A DNA stretch of 64,000 bases from Vreelandella populi (GTDB taxonomy: Bacteria > Pseudomonadota > Gammaproteobacteria > Pseudomonadales > Halomonadaceae). Location: the NCBI RefSeq assembly GCF_003989825.1, contig NZ_RZHE01000002.1, positions 124,001 to 188,000 of the forward strand, in the 5' to 3' direction. Made by a program: the position numbers and the translations under genes. How positions within the stretch are numbered: position 1 is the stretch's first letter; each line of letters begins with the position of its first letter. The notes under the pieces were generated by a model, which did not search any database, was not told the DNA's origin, and was given only the letters and a program-made list of their open reading frames with translations. Of this stretch, positions 26,351 through 34,216 are shown piece after piece.

Positions 26351-26917
26351 TTAACGGGGTTGGCCCAAGGCCTGGGTCCAGTAAGTGGTGTAGCGAGAAT
26401 CGGGATTATCGGCTTTGGCCATGCCCATCTGGGTAAAGGCGCCGTTCATGATATTACTGCAGTGGCCGGGGCTTTGCAGCCAGCCGTCGACTGCGGCAGT
26501 AGCTGACATATGGCCCGCAGCAATATTTTCCCCCACGGCGCGCCATACATAGCCTTGCTCCTCCACACGCTGCTCAATACCCACGCCTTCGGGGCTTGTG
26601 TGGCTGAAGTACTCGTTCTCGGCCATATCCTCAGAGTGCTCTTTGGCCGCATCGTGCAGTTTGCAACTCCAGGTGAGCGGTTCTACTGAATCAAAGGATT
26701 GCTCGCCGCACTGGCGGGCTTCGCTTCGCGCCTCGTTGACCAGGTCAAGCACCTCCAGCTGTTGTTCGGTGGGCTCGCATTCGGCGGATGAGTTGCCTTG
26801 TTGCGCATCATCAGACGCCCACGCCGTGCCTGTGCCGATCAACACCAAGGTCATGAAACGAAAAAGCGCCCTGTGAGCGGGGCGCTTTGCAGATGAATTA
26901 ACCGCCGAATTTTTCAT
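26351..26917 (-). CDS. Secreted CAP-domain (SCP/PR-1-like) protein
   Basis: 188 residues from ATG 26917. The signal region (KRPAHRALFRF then MTLVLIGTGTAWAS) precedes a CAP domain beginning at LDLVNEARS. Conserved CAP features are HSEDMAENEYFSHTSPEG, GENIAAG and GWLQSPGHCSNIMN. Four cysteines (QCGEQ, WSCKL, HCSNI and ECEPT) could pair in the periplasm. The start is uncertain: 26917 overlaps the upstream gene by 20 bases, 26941 is longer still, and ATG 26854 would give a very short signal. A terminator-like hairpin lies inside the first 20 codons (26859-26888). The function of bacterial CAP proteins is mostly unknown. Confidence 0.85.
   Translation of the reverse strand: MKNSAVNSSAKRPAHRALFRFMTLVLIGTGTAWASDDAQQGNSSAECEPTEQQLEVLDLVNEARSEARQCGEQSFDSVEPLTWSCKLHDAAKEHSEDMAENEYFSHTSPEGVGIEQRVEEQGYVWRAVGENIAAGHMSATAAVDGWLQSPGHCSNIMNGAFTQMGMAKADNPDSRYTTYWTQALGQPR
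26859..26888 (-). terminator. Terminator-like hairpin between PNPOx-like and CAP genes
   Basis: On the minus strand AAAGCGCCC pairs with GGGCGCTTT (26880-26888 with 26863-26871), followed by more T residues. It lies 10 bases after the stop of the upstream gene but inside the long version of the CAP reading frame. Confidence 0.65.
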
Positions 26918-27386
26918 TTTCACCAAGATTCGGTTTGGCATCTTTTTTCAGGTTCGCCTTGGCAATCTCGTAGAGCTGGTAGGTTTTGCTCTCTTTGGAT
27001 TTCCAGTGTTCGCCCATCTCTACCTTGATTTCCAGCAGCGTAACGTCCGGATCATCCTTGCCTTCCGGGAACCAGGCGGCCACGAAGGGGTTCCAGTACT
27101 TGTGGATCAGCTCGCGGTTATCGTTCAGGTTGGCCTTGCCGGAAAGCGAGACATACACGCCGTCTTCCTGGTCTGAGAAGCTCAGGCAAACATCGTGATC
27201 ACTTTCGGTTTCAAAAACCTTTTCGGCGCTGCGGCGGGTATAGAACCACAGCGTGCCGTCATACTCTTCTTGCACCAGATGCATGGGACGCGCACGGGGG
27301 GTGTCGTGGTCCAAGGTCACCAGCATGCCGACTTTAATATCCTTGATCATCTTCCAGATCTTCTGCTTATGTTCCGGGCTGGACAT
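26898..27386 (-). CDS. General stress protein 26-like (PNPOx-fold) protein
   Basis: 162 residues. A pyridoxamine-phosphate-oxidase-like split barrel: KIWKMIKDIKVGMLVTLD at the N-terminus, RPMHLVQEEYDGTLWFYTRR, then VSLSGKANL and WFPEGKDDPDVTLLEI. This is the pattern of the general-stress protein 26 group, which binds flavin (FMN/FAD) and probably reduces or sequesters it; it is not the vitamin B6 enzyme. AAGGAGAG precedes ATG 27386. It forms a two-gene unit with the CAP gene, with a possible terminator between. Confidence 0.9.
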   Translation of the reverse strand: MSSPEHKQKIWKMIKDIKVGMLVTLDHDTPRARPMHLVQEEYDGTLWFYTRRSAEKVFETESDHDVCLSFSDQEDGVYVSLSGKANLNDNRELIHKYWNPFVAAWFPEGKDDPDVTLLEIKVEMGEHWKSKESKTYQLYEIAKANLKKDAKPNLGENEKFGG

Positions 27387-27543
27387 AGCGCCACTCTCCT
27401 TATGAATAAGTACTTTGATTAGTCAATCCTTCAGCATGACTAAAAACAGCCTAGCCAGCATTGGTGATATCGGCAAACGCTCGCGGTAACAAAGCGGCAG
27501 GGCTAAAGTGAAAATGCGTAAGTGGCTACCGAAGGAGATTGCC

Positions 27544-27837
27544 ATGTTCGTAAAGGTGGGATCACAAGGAACAAGATTAAACTTCCCAAGCGGGGGAGGA
27601 GCCGGTTATGCCGCTACTCTGGTCGCCATATTGCTGCTTGCTGGTTGTGCAACAGGGGAGCGCGCCGATTCGCAAACCAGTATGCGAGGCGCGGCCGCTG
27701 AGTATTGTGAAAGCATTGGCGGGCAAACCGAGGTGCAAGAAACACGCTTAGGTAGCGGCCGGTATTGTCGTTTACCGGGCGGGCAGCTTGAAAACGAGTG
27801 GATGCTTTACCGCTCCGAGCGGCTTGATAACGATTAG
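27544..27837 (+). CDS. DUF333-family lipoprotein, second copy
   Basis: 97 residues from ATG 27544, which has AAGGAG nine bases ahead; the longer frame from 27508 has none. A long N-region leads to a lipobox (LLLAGC), then a DUF333 domain with YC-x3-GG near the middle and RYCRLPGG after it. It is the same layout as the protein at 15385-15624, so these are paralogues of unknown envelope function. Confidence 0.82.
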   Translation: MFVKVGSQGTRLNFPSGGGAGYAATLVAILLLAGCATGERADSQTSMRGAAAEYCESIGGQTEVQETRLGSGRYCRLPGGQLENEWMLYRSERLDND

Positions 27838-27923
27838 AAATACTTTAATCACTACGCTTCGCGCTATAAAGAGCGTTTTATTGACGCAGCTCATGCATTG
27901 GCCTTACAGAAGCTGATATTTTA

Positions 27924-27946
27924 AAGATGCATTTTAAATGAACCTT
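27924..27946 (+). promoter_or_regulatory. NsrR operator upstream of hmp
   Basis: The 23 bases AAGATGCATTT-T-AAATGAACCTT match the known gammaproteobacterial NsrR consensus (two AAGATGYATTT half-sites) with a perfect left half and 8 of 11 bases in the right half. It ends 24 bases before the hmp start, so NO-sensing repression of hmp is expected. Confidence 0.85.
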
Positions 27947-27970
27947 TAAAGCTACTGAAAAGAGGCCGCT

Positions 27971-29140
27971 ATGCTCACACCGGCACAAGAACAGATCATT
28001 GCCGCCACTGCCCCCGTGGTAGCGGAGCATCTCAATACGATTACCGCTCGTTTTTATCCCTTGATGTTCGAGCGCTACCCACAGGTCAAGGCACTGTTCA
28101 ATCAGACACACCAGAAGGATGGTGGCCAGCCGCGTGCGCTGGCGGCTTCTATTCTTGCCTATGTGGGCGTGCGCCAGAACCCAAAAACGGCGCGGCAGAT
28201 CATGGAAACCGTGGTGAACAAGCATGTGTCGCTGGATATTCAGCCCGAGCACTATCCTATCGTTGGTGAGTGCCTGATGGTCGCCATCGGTGAGGTGCTT
28301 GGCGACGCCGTAACCACAGAGGTTGCCGATGCCTGGGGTGCGCTATATCAGGAGCTGGCCGATCTGCTTATCGATCTTGAAGCGCAGCGCTACCAGGAAT
28401 TTGAACAAAAGCCCGGCGGCTGGCGGGGCACACGGCGTTTTCGTATTGCCGATATGCATCAGGAAAGCCGCGTTATCCGCTCGTTTATTCTTGAGCCTGA
28501 AGATGGCGGGCCGGTGGCTGACTATACGCCAGGACAGTACATCGGGGTGAAGCTGAACATTGATGGCGTGCAAGCCTTTCGCCACTACAGCCTTTCCGAT
28601 GTGCCTAATGGTCGCTCCTACCGATTATCCATCAAGCGGGAGCCGTACGGGGTGGCAAGCCGCTTTTTTCATGACCAGCTAGCGGTAGGCGATGTCATCG
28701 AGCTATTACCCCCTGCTGGTGAGTTAACGCTCAAAGCCGGCGACGAGCCGCTATTATTAATCAGCGGTGGTATCGGCCAGACTCCGTTATTGCCGATTGC
28801 CAAGCAGGCGTTAAGCCAGGGTCGCCGGGTTACGTACCTACATGCGGCTATCGATATGGACAGCCGTGCGTTTGCTGAGGCTATCGATGAGCTGGCCGCC
28901 TCCTACCCGAGTCAGTTAACCGTGGTTACCGTGTTTGAACAGGGCAGCCAGGGGGATCATCAGGGGCGGATAAACCAGGACCTGCTGGCCAAGTATCTGG
29001 TGCCGAACACCCGCTGCTACTTTGTTGGCCCCCATGGCTTTATGGAAGCGATCAATCAAAGCCTGGCGCTTTTGGGAGTAGCGGAGACACACCGCCATTT
29101 CGAGCATTTCGGCCCGGCGAAAGCGCTAAATGCCGCCTAG
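27971..29140 (+). CDS. hmp: Flavohaemoprotein Hmp (nitric oxide dioxygenase)
   Basis: 389 residues, the usual length. Residues 1-138 are a globin domain with the proximal His in NKHVSL and the conserved PEHYPIVGE stretch. Residues about 150-260 are the FAD-binding reductase barrel (RHYSLSDVPNG) and 265-389 the NAD(P)H module (LISGGIGQTPLL, YFVGPHGFM). It oxidises NO to nitrate with O2 and NAD(P)H in the cytoplasm. It stands alone behind an NsrR operator and before a strong hairpin shared with a convergent gene. Confidence 0.97.
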   Translation: MLTPAQEQIIAATAPVVAEHLNTITARFYPLMFERYPQVKALFNQTHQKDGGQPRALAASILAYVGVRQNPKTARQIMETVVNKHVSLDIQPEHYPIVGECLMVAIGEVLGDAVTTEVADAWGALYQELADLLIDLEAQRYQEFEQKPGGWRGTRRFRIADMHQESRVIRSFILEPEDGGPVADYTPGQYIGVKLNIDGVQAFRHYSLSDVPNGRSYRLSIKREPYGVASRFFHDQLAVGDVIELLPPAGELTLKAGDEPLLLISGGIGQTPLLPIAKQALSQGRRVTYLHAAIDMDSRAFAEAIDELAASYPSQLTVVTVFEQGSQGDHQGRINQDLLAKYLVPNTRCYFVGPHGFMEAINQSLALLGVAETHRHFEHFGPAKALNAA

Positions 29141-29147
29141 CCCAACC

Positions 29148-29182
29148 GCCCCCTTCGCATGAGGATTGGTGCGTAAGGGGGC
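29148..29182. terminator. Hairpin between convergent hmp and ion channel genes
   Basis: GCCCCCTTCGCA (29148-29159) pairs with TGCGTAAGGGGGC (29170-29182) with one bulged base. There is no clear T-run on either side, so this is a probable but not classical terminator. Confidence 0.55.
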
Positions 29183-29192
29183 TGCCTTGAAG

Positions 29193-30218
29193 TTATAGCA
29201 CGTTTTTCTCTTCGGCCAACTGCCAGATATCTTCCCACTCCCAGCCATCCTTCTGGATATAAGCGAGCAATACTTTTTGGGATTGCTCGCTTAACCCCTC
29301 CTGCATCTGTTTTTGTGATGTATCGAACCCCGGTAAGGTTTTGTAGGCCTCAAGAGCTGGAAAAGGCGGCAAATGCGTTGCAGCGTGGATAAACGCACTA
29401 TCCAACGTATCAAGAAATTGATCGATAACGCGCAACGTTATAGTGAACTGGGTGTGGGTTGAGGCATTAAGATCAGGATTGGCGATGGTCGCCAGTATAA
29501 GCGCCTGATAAAGCCGGGCTAACGCCAACGGTAGTGACTTCTGGCTACTACCTGCGTGGTAATAGTGAAGGATAGGGTAGGCGAGGTGCTGTTGACCAAG
29601 TATGCTGATGGTTTGCTGGATAGGCGATAACTGCTGGCTTAGGCTGGTAAATTTTCCGTTGTCATGCGTAGTGTTAAGAACTTCTAACGGGCTTTCTCCT
29701 AGCGCACTGATGGACAGCGCCAGATGACGTTTTTGGGTAACGTTAGAAACGATATTAAGCATGTAGGTAATCGACAGCGTAAACAGAAAAAAGCCGTTTG
29801 CCGCTGCCAAAGTAGGCACCAGGCGCCAGCGATCATTGCCCGGTACAAAATCGCCATAGCCCAGTGTGGTAAGGGTGTAGCCGGTAAAGTAGATACGTTC
29901 GACCAAACTAGCCGATGCCTGGGTGTTGGCATTCACAACAGCATCTGACCCGCCGCAGAAAACCAATAGCCAGCCCAGCCATAACGTCATTACCCAGACT
30001 AAAATAAGCCCGACCGTGATCCAGGGACCTGTAGCGGCGAGTAGCCAATGGCAGCGTCGGGTTCGATGGATAGATAACAGTATCGACCAAACGATACTAA
30101 TCAGACGATTAGTGATAGGGCCCGAGTGAGAAGCGGAAAGGGTAGTACGAATAGCATCGTAATTGGCCAGAGAAACAAGAAGAACCCCTATTACGCCAGC
30201 CAGTGTGTTTCCTGTCAT
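29193..30218 (-). CDS. Potassium channel family protein (two-TM pore type)
   Basis: 341 residues. A first hydrophobic segment at 4-18, a TM helix about 60-88, a pore loop with the K+ filter TLTTLGYGD near 116-124, and a TM helix about 138-162. The remaining 180 residues are a soluble, mostly helical region that I do not recognise as RCK/TrkA-N. AGAAAGGA precedes ATG 30218. It follows the CDF-like gene by 54 bases on the same strand, so the two are probably co-transcribed. Confidence 0.85.
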   Translation of the reverse strand: MTGNTLAGVIGVLLVSLANYDAIRTTLSASHSGPITNRLISIVWSILLSIHRTRRCHWLLAATGPWITVGLILVWVMTLWLGWLLVFCGGSDAVVNANTQASASLVERIYFTGYTLTTLGYGDFVPGNDRWRLVPTLAAANGFFLFTLSITYMLNIVSNVTQKRHLALSISALGESPLEVLNTTHDNGKFTSLSQQLSPIQQTISILGQQHLAYPILHYYHAGSSQKSLPLALARLYQALILATIANPDLNASTHTQFTITLRVIDQFLDTLDSAFIHAATHLPPFPALEAYKTLPGFDTSQKQMQEGLSEQSQKVLLAYIQKDGWEWEDIWQLAEEKNVL

Positions 30219-30272
30219 ATAAAGCGTCCTTTCTATCTGTTATGGCGATGTTGGCTGGCTACATCTGTTGAT

Positions 30273-31250
30273 TTATGGCGGATTGGCGTTAGCAGGAGAA
30301 AGACTGTGTTCTTCATTGGGCCAGGCAGTAACGACTACTTCATAAATACGCCAGTCGTAATTATTAAGGTGTCGGGAGGCATCTTTAAGATGACGTGCCA
30401 GGTCATCATTGCTATGCGGCGTCACAAAGGCTTCACCGCTGAAGATTGGGCCCTCTTCGCGCAGGCGTACCGAGGCAGCGGCTACCCAGGGCATAGCACA
30501 AAGCTCGGCTTCAAGCGCTTCTTCCATGTACTCCGGTTCTTCTTGAGACGTAAAATGAGGACGACGATCGAGCAAGTCTCCTATGGCCTCCTTTAAGTTG
30601 ATAATTCCGTCTCTTGTAACATCAAGGGCGATAATGGCCGCCGCAACAGCATCAGCCCACCAAAAACCGGCTCCCACACCCAGCACACCCACAATGGCAG
30701 CCAGTCCCGTCATCCAGTCGGCTTTGCTCATTTTTCCGTCAGCAAACACGGTCTTTTCATGCACTTTTGCGGCGGCTTTAATCTGTAAACGGCCGATGAT
30801 GACAGGCGGAATAACACTGTAGATAAGCACGCCAACCATCAGCCAGCCCATCCATATCGTCTCACCAAACAGAGTAATGGCGCCGATACTCGGGTGCTCT
30901 TGTTGGGCAAGCTTTAATAACGAATCCCCCAGTAGAAACAGGCCCATCGCGCTTAGTGCAGTCGCTGTGCATAAAAAGGCGATAATAGTGGCGCGTTGAT
31001 ACCCATATGGGTATGTCTCGTTAGGTGGGCGTTTGCGAAATCGGACGGCCAACAAGAAGGCGATAGGCGGAATGAGTGAAAGCATGTCTTCCAACCACGC
31101 GACTTTCATTGCTTGGCTGTTCCCCAATACCGTACCCAGTATCGCGACGATGGAAATACGAAACGCTAAATTCCACCATTCAAGGCGGATGAGATAGTTG
31201 AGATCCTGCTGTTTATCCGGTGGCAGGCGATAAAGCTGACGTATTTTCAT
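30273..31250 (-). CDS. Cation diffusion facilitator-like protein with altered metal site
   Basis: 325 residues with six TM helices (first about 28-46, last about 190-215) and a C-terminal cytoplasmic domain, as in CDF exporters. The ETYPYGYQR segment is typical of the family. By eye against E. coli YiiP, the four transport-site residues D45, D49, H153 and D157 become E54, S58, M174 and D178. A Zn/Fe exporter should keep Asp/His here, so the ion or mechanism may differ. The start overlaps the stop of the upstream substrate-binding-protein gene by 4 bases. Confidence 0.82.
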   Translation of the reverse strand: MKIRQLYRLPPDKQQDLNYLIRLEWWNLAFRISIVAILGTVLGNSQAMKVAWLEDMLSLIPPIAFLLAVRFRKRPPNETYPYGYQRATIIAFLCTATALSAMGLFLLGDSLLKLAQQEHPSIGAITLFGETIWMGWLMVGVLIYSVIPPVIIGRLQIKAAAKVHEKTVFADGKMSKADWMTGLAAIVGVLGVGAGFWWADAVAAAIIALDVTRDGIINLKEAIGDLLDRRPHFTSQEEPEYMEEALEAELCAMPWVAAASVRLREEGPIFSGEAFVTPHSNDDLARHLKDASRHLNNYDWRIYEVVVTAWPNEEHSLSPANANPP

Positions 31251-31975
31251 TGGCCTGCCTCCAGCCGTTGGAGGCGTTGTTCAATATCAGGGTAGCTATT
31301 TAGATGCCGCTGCACGGCCAGCATCCAGGCATTTTCCCCTTTGGGTAGCGCCATTACATGATGGTCGGTCGCGATTTCCCAATCGCCTACCTGATAGCCA
31401 TACGCCTTAAGCCACCATGAGGGGTTAGCGACCGCTTCATTGTGTTTACCAAGGTCAGAGGTAGGGTGAGGGATCGCGCCCTCTTTTTTAAGCGCTTGAG
31501 CAATATGGTTGACGACGGGAACGGCAACCTCCACATCCTCCAGGTTGCTGGGTAAGGAAGTGCCTTCGGGCACACCGACTCTATATTGGCTCTGATAGTA
31601 AGCCCTGGTCGGCGTGGCGAGAGCGCTTACATTTGAATCCTGGGTAAGCCCACCGATCACCAAGTCCAGCTGGTAATGGGATAGCGCAGCTAGCAGATTA
31701 CCCTCGCTATCCCAGTGCCAGTTAATGGTGGCATCCATATTTTCTGCAAGCGCACGGATGATTTCGACTTCCAATCCAGCCGGGCCCTGATCGGTATTGA
31801 TGACCCAAGGTGGGTTTTCGGAAAGACCGATGTTCAGCTCACTGCCCTGCATATCCGTCATGGGGCGTTCAATATTGACTGGGTAGCGGCAACCTGCCAA
31901 AGCTAACACTGCGAAAACGATCAGTATGCTGGGCTGAAAAACGAATTGTGTAAAGCTATCCCTGCTTTGCATCAT
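31247..31975 (-). CDS. Lipoprotein with type 3 substrate-binding domain
   Basis: 242 residues from ATG 31975; a longer frame from 32011 is possible. The lipobox LALAGC is at about 26-31, followed by an amino-acid-type periplasmic binding domain: ENPPWV, GLEVEIIRALAENM and DLVIGGLT. No ABC permease or ATPase accompanies it; instead the next genes are a CDF-like protein (4-base overlap) and a K+ channel. It may serve as a sensor or accessory subunit for those membrane proteins. The ligand is unknown. Confidence 0.82.
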   Translation of the reverse strand: MMQSRDSFTQFVFQPSILIVFAVLALAGCRYPVNIERPMTDMQGSELNIGLSENPPWVINTDQGPAGLEVEIIRALAENMDATINWHWDSEGNLLAALSHYQLDLVIGGLTQDSNVSALATPTRAYYQSQYRVGVPEGTSLPSNLEDVEVAVPVVNHIAQALKKEGAIPHPTSDLGKHNEAVANPSWWLKAYGYQVGDWEIATDHHVMALPKGENAWMLAVQRHLNSYPDIEQRLQRLEAGQ

Positions 31976-32147
31976 ATAGCCGCTTCCGTTAGGAGGGGAT
32001 CCATATAACAAACTAGTAATATGGCCTATAAAAAAGTGAGCATGGGGTCGCTCAAGCCCTGCTCACTTTATAAGTTAGACGTAATGAGTTGTTTTTCAAA
32101 TTAATTGCAAAGCACAACGGTATGCTGGGTTTAGCTGCGATTGCATT

Positions 32148-32477
32148 TTAGGCAACCATGGATGCGCATAGACTAGCGCAGCGATGACACGCTTGAGCGC
32201 ACTCCTGGCAATGCTCGGCTTCATGCTGGCCGCATTCATCACCGCACTTTTGACAGATATCAGCACAGAGCTGACAGATATCTTGGGCATATTCGCTGCC
32301 TTGGGCCATAAAGGCGACGGCTAGACGACAGATTTGCGCACATTGTATATCTAGCCGAACACATTCAGCCATGTTTTCAAGATTGGATTCCTGAAGACAA
32401 GAAGCAGCGCAGTTATCGCAATAGACTGCACATATATTGCAGGCTTCGATGCACTCTTTAAAATTCTGTATGTTCAT
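32148..32477 (-). CDS. Four-helix-bundle copper-storage protein (Csp3-like)
   Basis: 109 residues with 19 cysteines, many spaced CxxxC or CxxC along helices (positions 9-27, 39-50, 68-82 and 90-104). This is the DUF326/Csp pattern, in which the Cys line the core of a four-helix bundle and bind many Cu(I). There is no signal peptide, so it is the cytosolic Csp3 type. A strong GGGGAGA box precedes ATG 32477. No copper regulator or exporter adjoins it; the CDF-like operon lies downstream on the same strand. Confidence 0.92.
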   Translation of the reverse strand: MNIQNFKECIEACNICAVYCDNCAASCLQESNLENMAECVRLDIQCAQICRLAVAFMAQGSEYAQDICQLCADICQKCGDECGQHEAEHCQECAQACHRCASLCASMVA

Positions 32478-32748
32478 AGCAAATTCTCCCCTGTTAAATA
32501 TACGCCTTTAAGTTGAGGGCAGCTTATAAAATAATGAATGGATAATTTTTATTTTATAAGTTACTTGATAATAGAGTCTGAATTAAGTTTTTGCGTAAGA
32601 TGAAATAATGTTTAACTTGTTTTAAAGTCAATAATTTAGGAGGGTATGGTCTAGAAGGATTGTTAAATATAAACTTGCTGTGCAAGAAAATACTTTATTC
32701 GTAGCGAGACTGTTATTTTTTTGATATGCGAGTAATTTAATTTTAAAC
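32478..32748. other. AT-rich gene-free stretch
   Basis: No coding sequence or RNA recognised. It is markedly AT-rich and supplies the promoter of the copper-storage gene. Confidence 0.5.
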
Positions 32749-32777
32749 GCAAGAGCAATTTTCTTTGACGCTCTTGC
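32749..32777 (-). terminator. Hairpin downstream of the decayed hydroxyacid dehydrogenase
   Basis: GCAAGAGC (32749-32756) pairs perfectly with GCTCTTGC (32770-32777). It lies 22 bases past the stop of the pseudogene on the minus strand and is probably its former terminator; the T-run is poor. Confidence 0.45.
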
Positions 32778-32798
32778 AATCTTTAATAGGTAAATAAC

Positions 32799-33356
32799 TT
32801 AAAGCTTTTGCTTGATCAGGCACGCTGAGATTAAATCCTTGAGATTAGTGAAGCCCAACAGACTCAGAGTCCTGTCTACCTCTCCTCGCAGCAAGTTCAG
32901 CGCATGCTGCGTACCCGCCTGGCCTCCAGCCGCCAACCCGTAAAGCGTAACTCTACCCAGCCAGACGGCATCGCCCCAGCGCCTTGATGGTATCGGTGCC
33001 GCGCTGAAAGCCGCGATCAACGAACAGGTGGCAGTGCTCACTTGAGGCGAGTTTTAAATCCCCATCACGCGTCAGTATGCCGTTAAATCCTGTTGGGCCA
33101 ATCGCCATTGGCATTTGATAAGAACGGCCAAATAATGTCGTGCTTAAATCCCGCTATCCACGTTTGTCATGGTTCTGGGTTCAAACAGATGTTGATCGAA
33201 CACAGTGCGATTATTACGCAGCGTATGTTCATCATCGCTTCCGCCATAAACATACTCGAATACGAAGTTCGACAGTCTTTTTCTGGCGCTGCGTTACAAG
33301 CCTTCAATATTAAAAGATTTTTTGTAGTTTTAACCCGTATAAAGCTGGCGTTTCAT
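32799..33356 (-). pseudogene. Decayed FMN-dependent alpha-hydroxyacid dehydrogenase (lactate/mandelate type)
   Basis: The whole gene can be traced in pieces from ATG 33356: MKRQLYTG, stop, NYKKSFNIEGL, stop, RSARKRLSNFVFEYVYGG, then a one-base shift into DLSTTLFGRSYQMPMAIGP and TGFNGIL. A large internal deletion follows, then DRGFQRGTD, another shift, and AVWLGRVTLYGLAAGG through to the normal C-terminus at 32799. These are the N-terminal, FMN-binding and C-terminal landmarks of (S)-mandelate/L-lactate dehydrogenase-like enzymes. Two stops, two frameshifts and a deletion of about half the gene make it non-functional. Confidence 0.85.
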
Positions 33357-33410
33357 TCAGAGTTACCTTCAACCAAAGTATAGAGTGGCGGGGCTTTTGT
33401 TTATCTCGCC

Positions 33411-33449
33411 ATACTACCATACTAGTTGTATCAGTTAGGGCCTAGGCCC
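33411..33449. promoter_or_regulatory. Palindromic elements in promoter of GntR/manD operon
   Basis: A perfect 12-base palindrome GGGCCTAGGCCC (33438-33449) lies 20 bases before the GntR-family start, and ATACTACC-ATACTAGTTGTAT (33411-33431) with ATAC/GTAT arms lies just upstream. Either could be the operator through which the FCD regulator controls itself and the operon. Confidence 0.45.
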
Positions 33450-33469
33450 CTTCATCCAGGCTGCTGCAA

Positions 33470-34216
33470 ATGAGCAACATCAATACTAAGTTACAAGCAC
33501 TATGGCAGGAGACGTCGGAGACCGAGTCGGTGCGCCAACGTCTTTACCATGTATTGCGCCAGTCAATCATTCAGATGCTGCTGCCGCCTGGCAAAGCGCT
33601 TTCTGAAAAAGAAGTAGCGGATGCCTTTTCGGTCAGCCGCCAGCCGGTACGCGAAGCCTTTATTCGCCTTTCTGAAGCGGGGCTTGTCGAAGTCAGGCCT
33701 CAGCGTGGTACCTATGTGGTCAAGATCTCCCAGGCCGCGGTGCTGGAAGCGCGCTTTGTACGTGAAGCGGTAGAAGTGGCCGTGGTGCGTCAGGCAACAG
33801 CCAAGGGGCTGCCACCCGAGGTACTGACAGAACTGCACGATTTGCTTGAGCGCCAGCGTCGCTGCATCGAACCTCATGACACCATTCGCTTCTACCAGCT
33901 AGATGAACGCTTTCACAAGACGTTGTCGCTGGGTGTTGGGCAGCAGTCCGCCTGGAAGGTCATCGAAGAGGTGAGGGCACAGCTGGACCGCGTACGCTAT
34001 CTGAGCGTCCCCGATACCACGCCGATTGCCCGGCTGATTGACCAGCACGTCGATATTGTGGCCGCGATTGAAGACCGCGATATAGCACTTGCCGAGCAAG
34101 CCATGCGACGCCATCTGCGTGAGATTTTTGTTTCTCTTCCCGATCTAGTTCAGCGGTTTCCCGAGATGTTCGATGCTCAGGAAACAATATCCCTCATTGA
34201 GGAGGCAATCCCATGA
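33470..34216 (+). CDS. GntR-family regulator, FadR/FCD subfamily
   Basis: 248 residues. A winged-helix GntR domain (about 18-85: [24 protein letters not shown]) is followed by an all-helical FCD ligand domain (about 95-225) with the metal-type D-x4-H pattern (LDERFHKTL) and downstream His residues ([15 protein letters not shown]). Such regulators bind sugar acids and usually repress neighbouring catabolic genes. Its stop overlaps the manD start by 4 bases, so it is the first gene of the hexuronate operon and presumably its regulator. Confidence 0.93.
   Translation: MSNINTKLQALWQETSETESVRQRLYHVLRQSIIQMLLPPGKALSEKEVADAFSVSRQPVREAFIRLSEAGLVEVRPQRGTYVVKISQAAVLEARFVREAVEVAVVRQATAKGLPPEVLTELHDLLERQRRCIEPHDTIRFYQLDERFHKTLSLGVGQQSAWKVIEEVRAQLDRVRYLSVPDTTPIARLIDQHVDIVAAIEDRDIALAEQAMRRHLREIFVSLPDLVQRFPEMFDAQETISLIEEAIP

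Noticed and set aside
33093..33383. Plus-strand open frame of 96 codons
   Set aside because: It is the antisense of the decayed alpha-hydroxyacid dehydrogenase, which explains the sequence much better.
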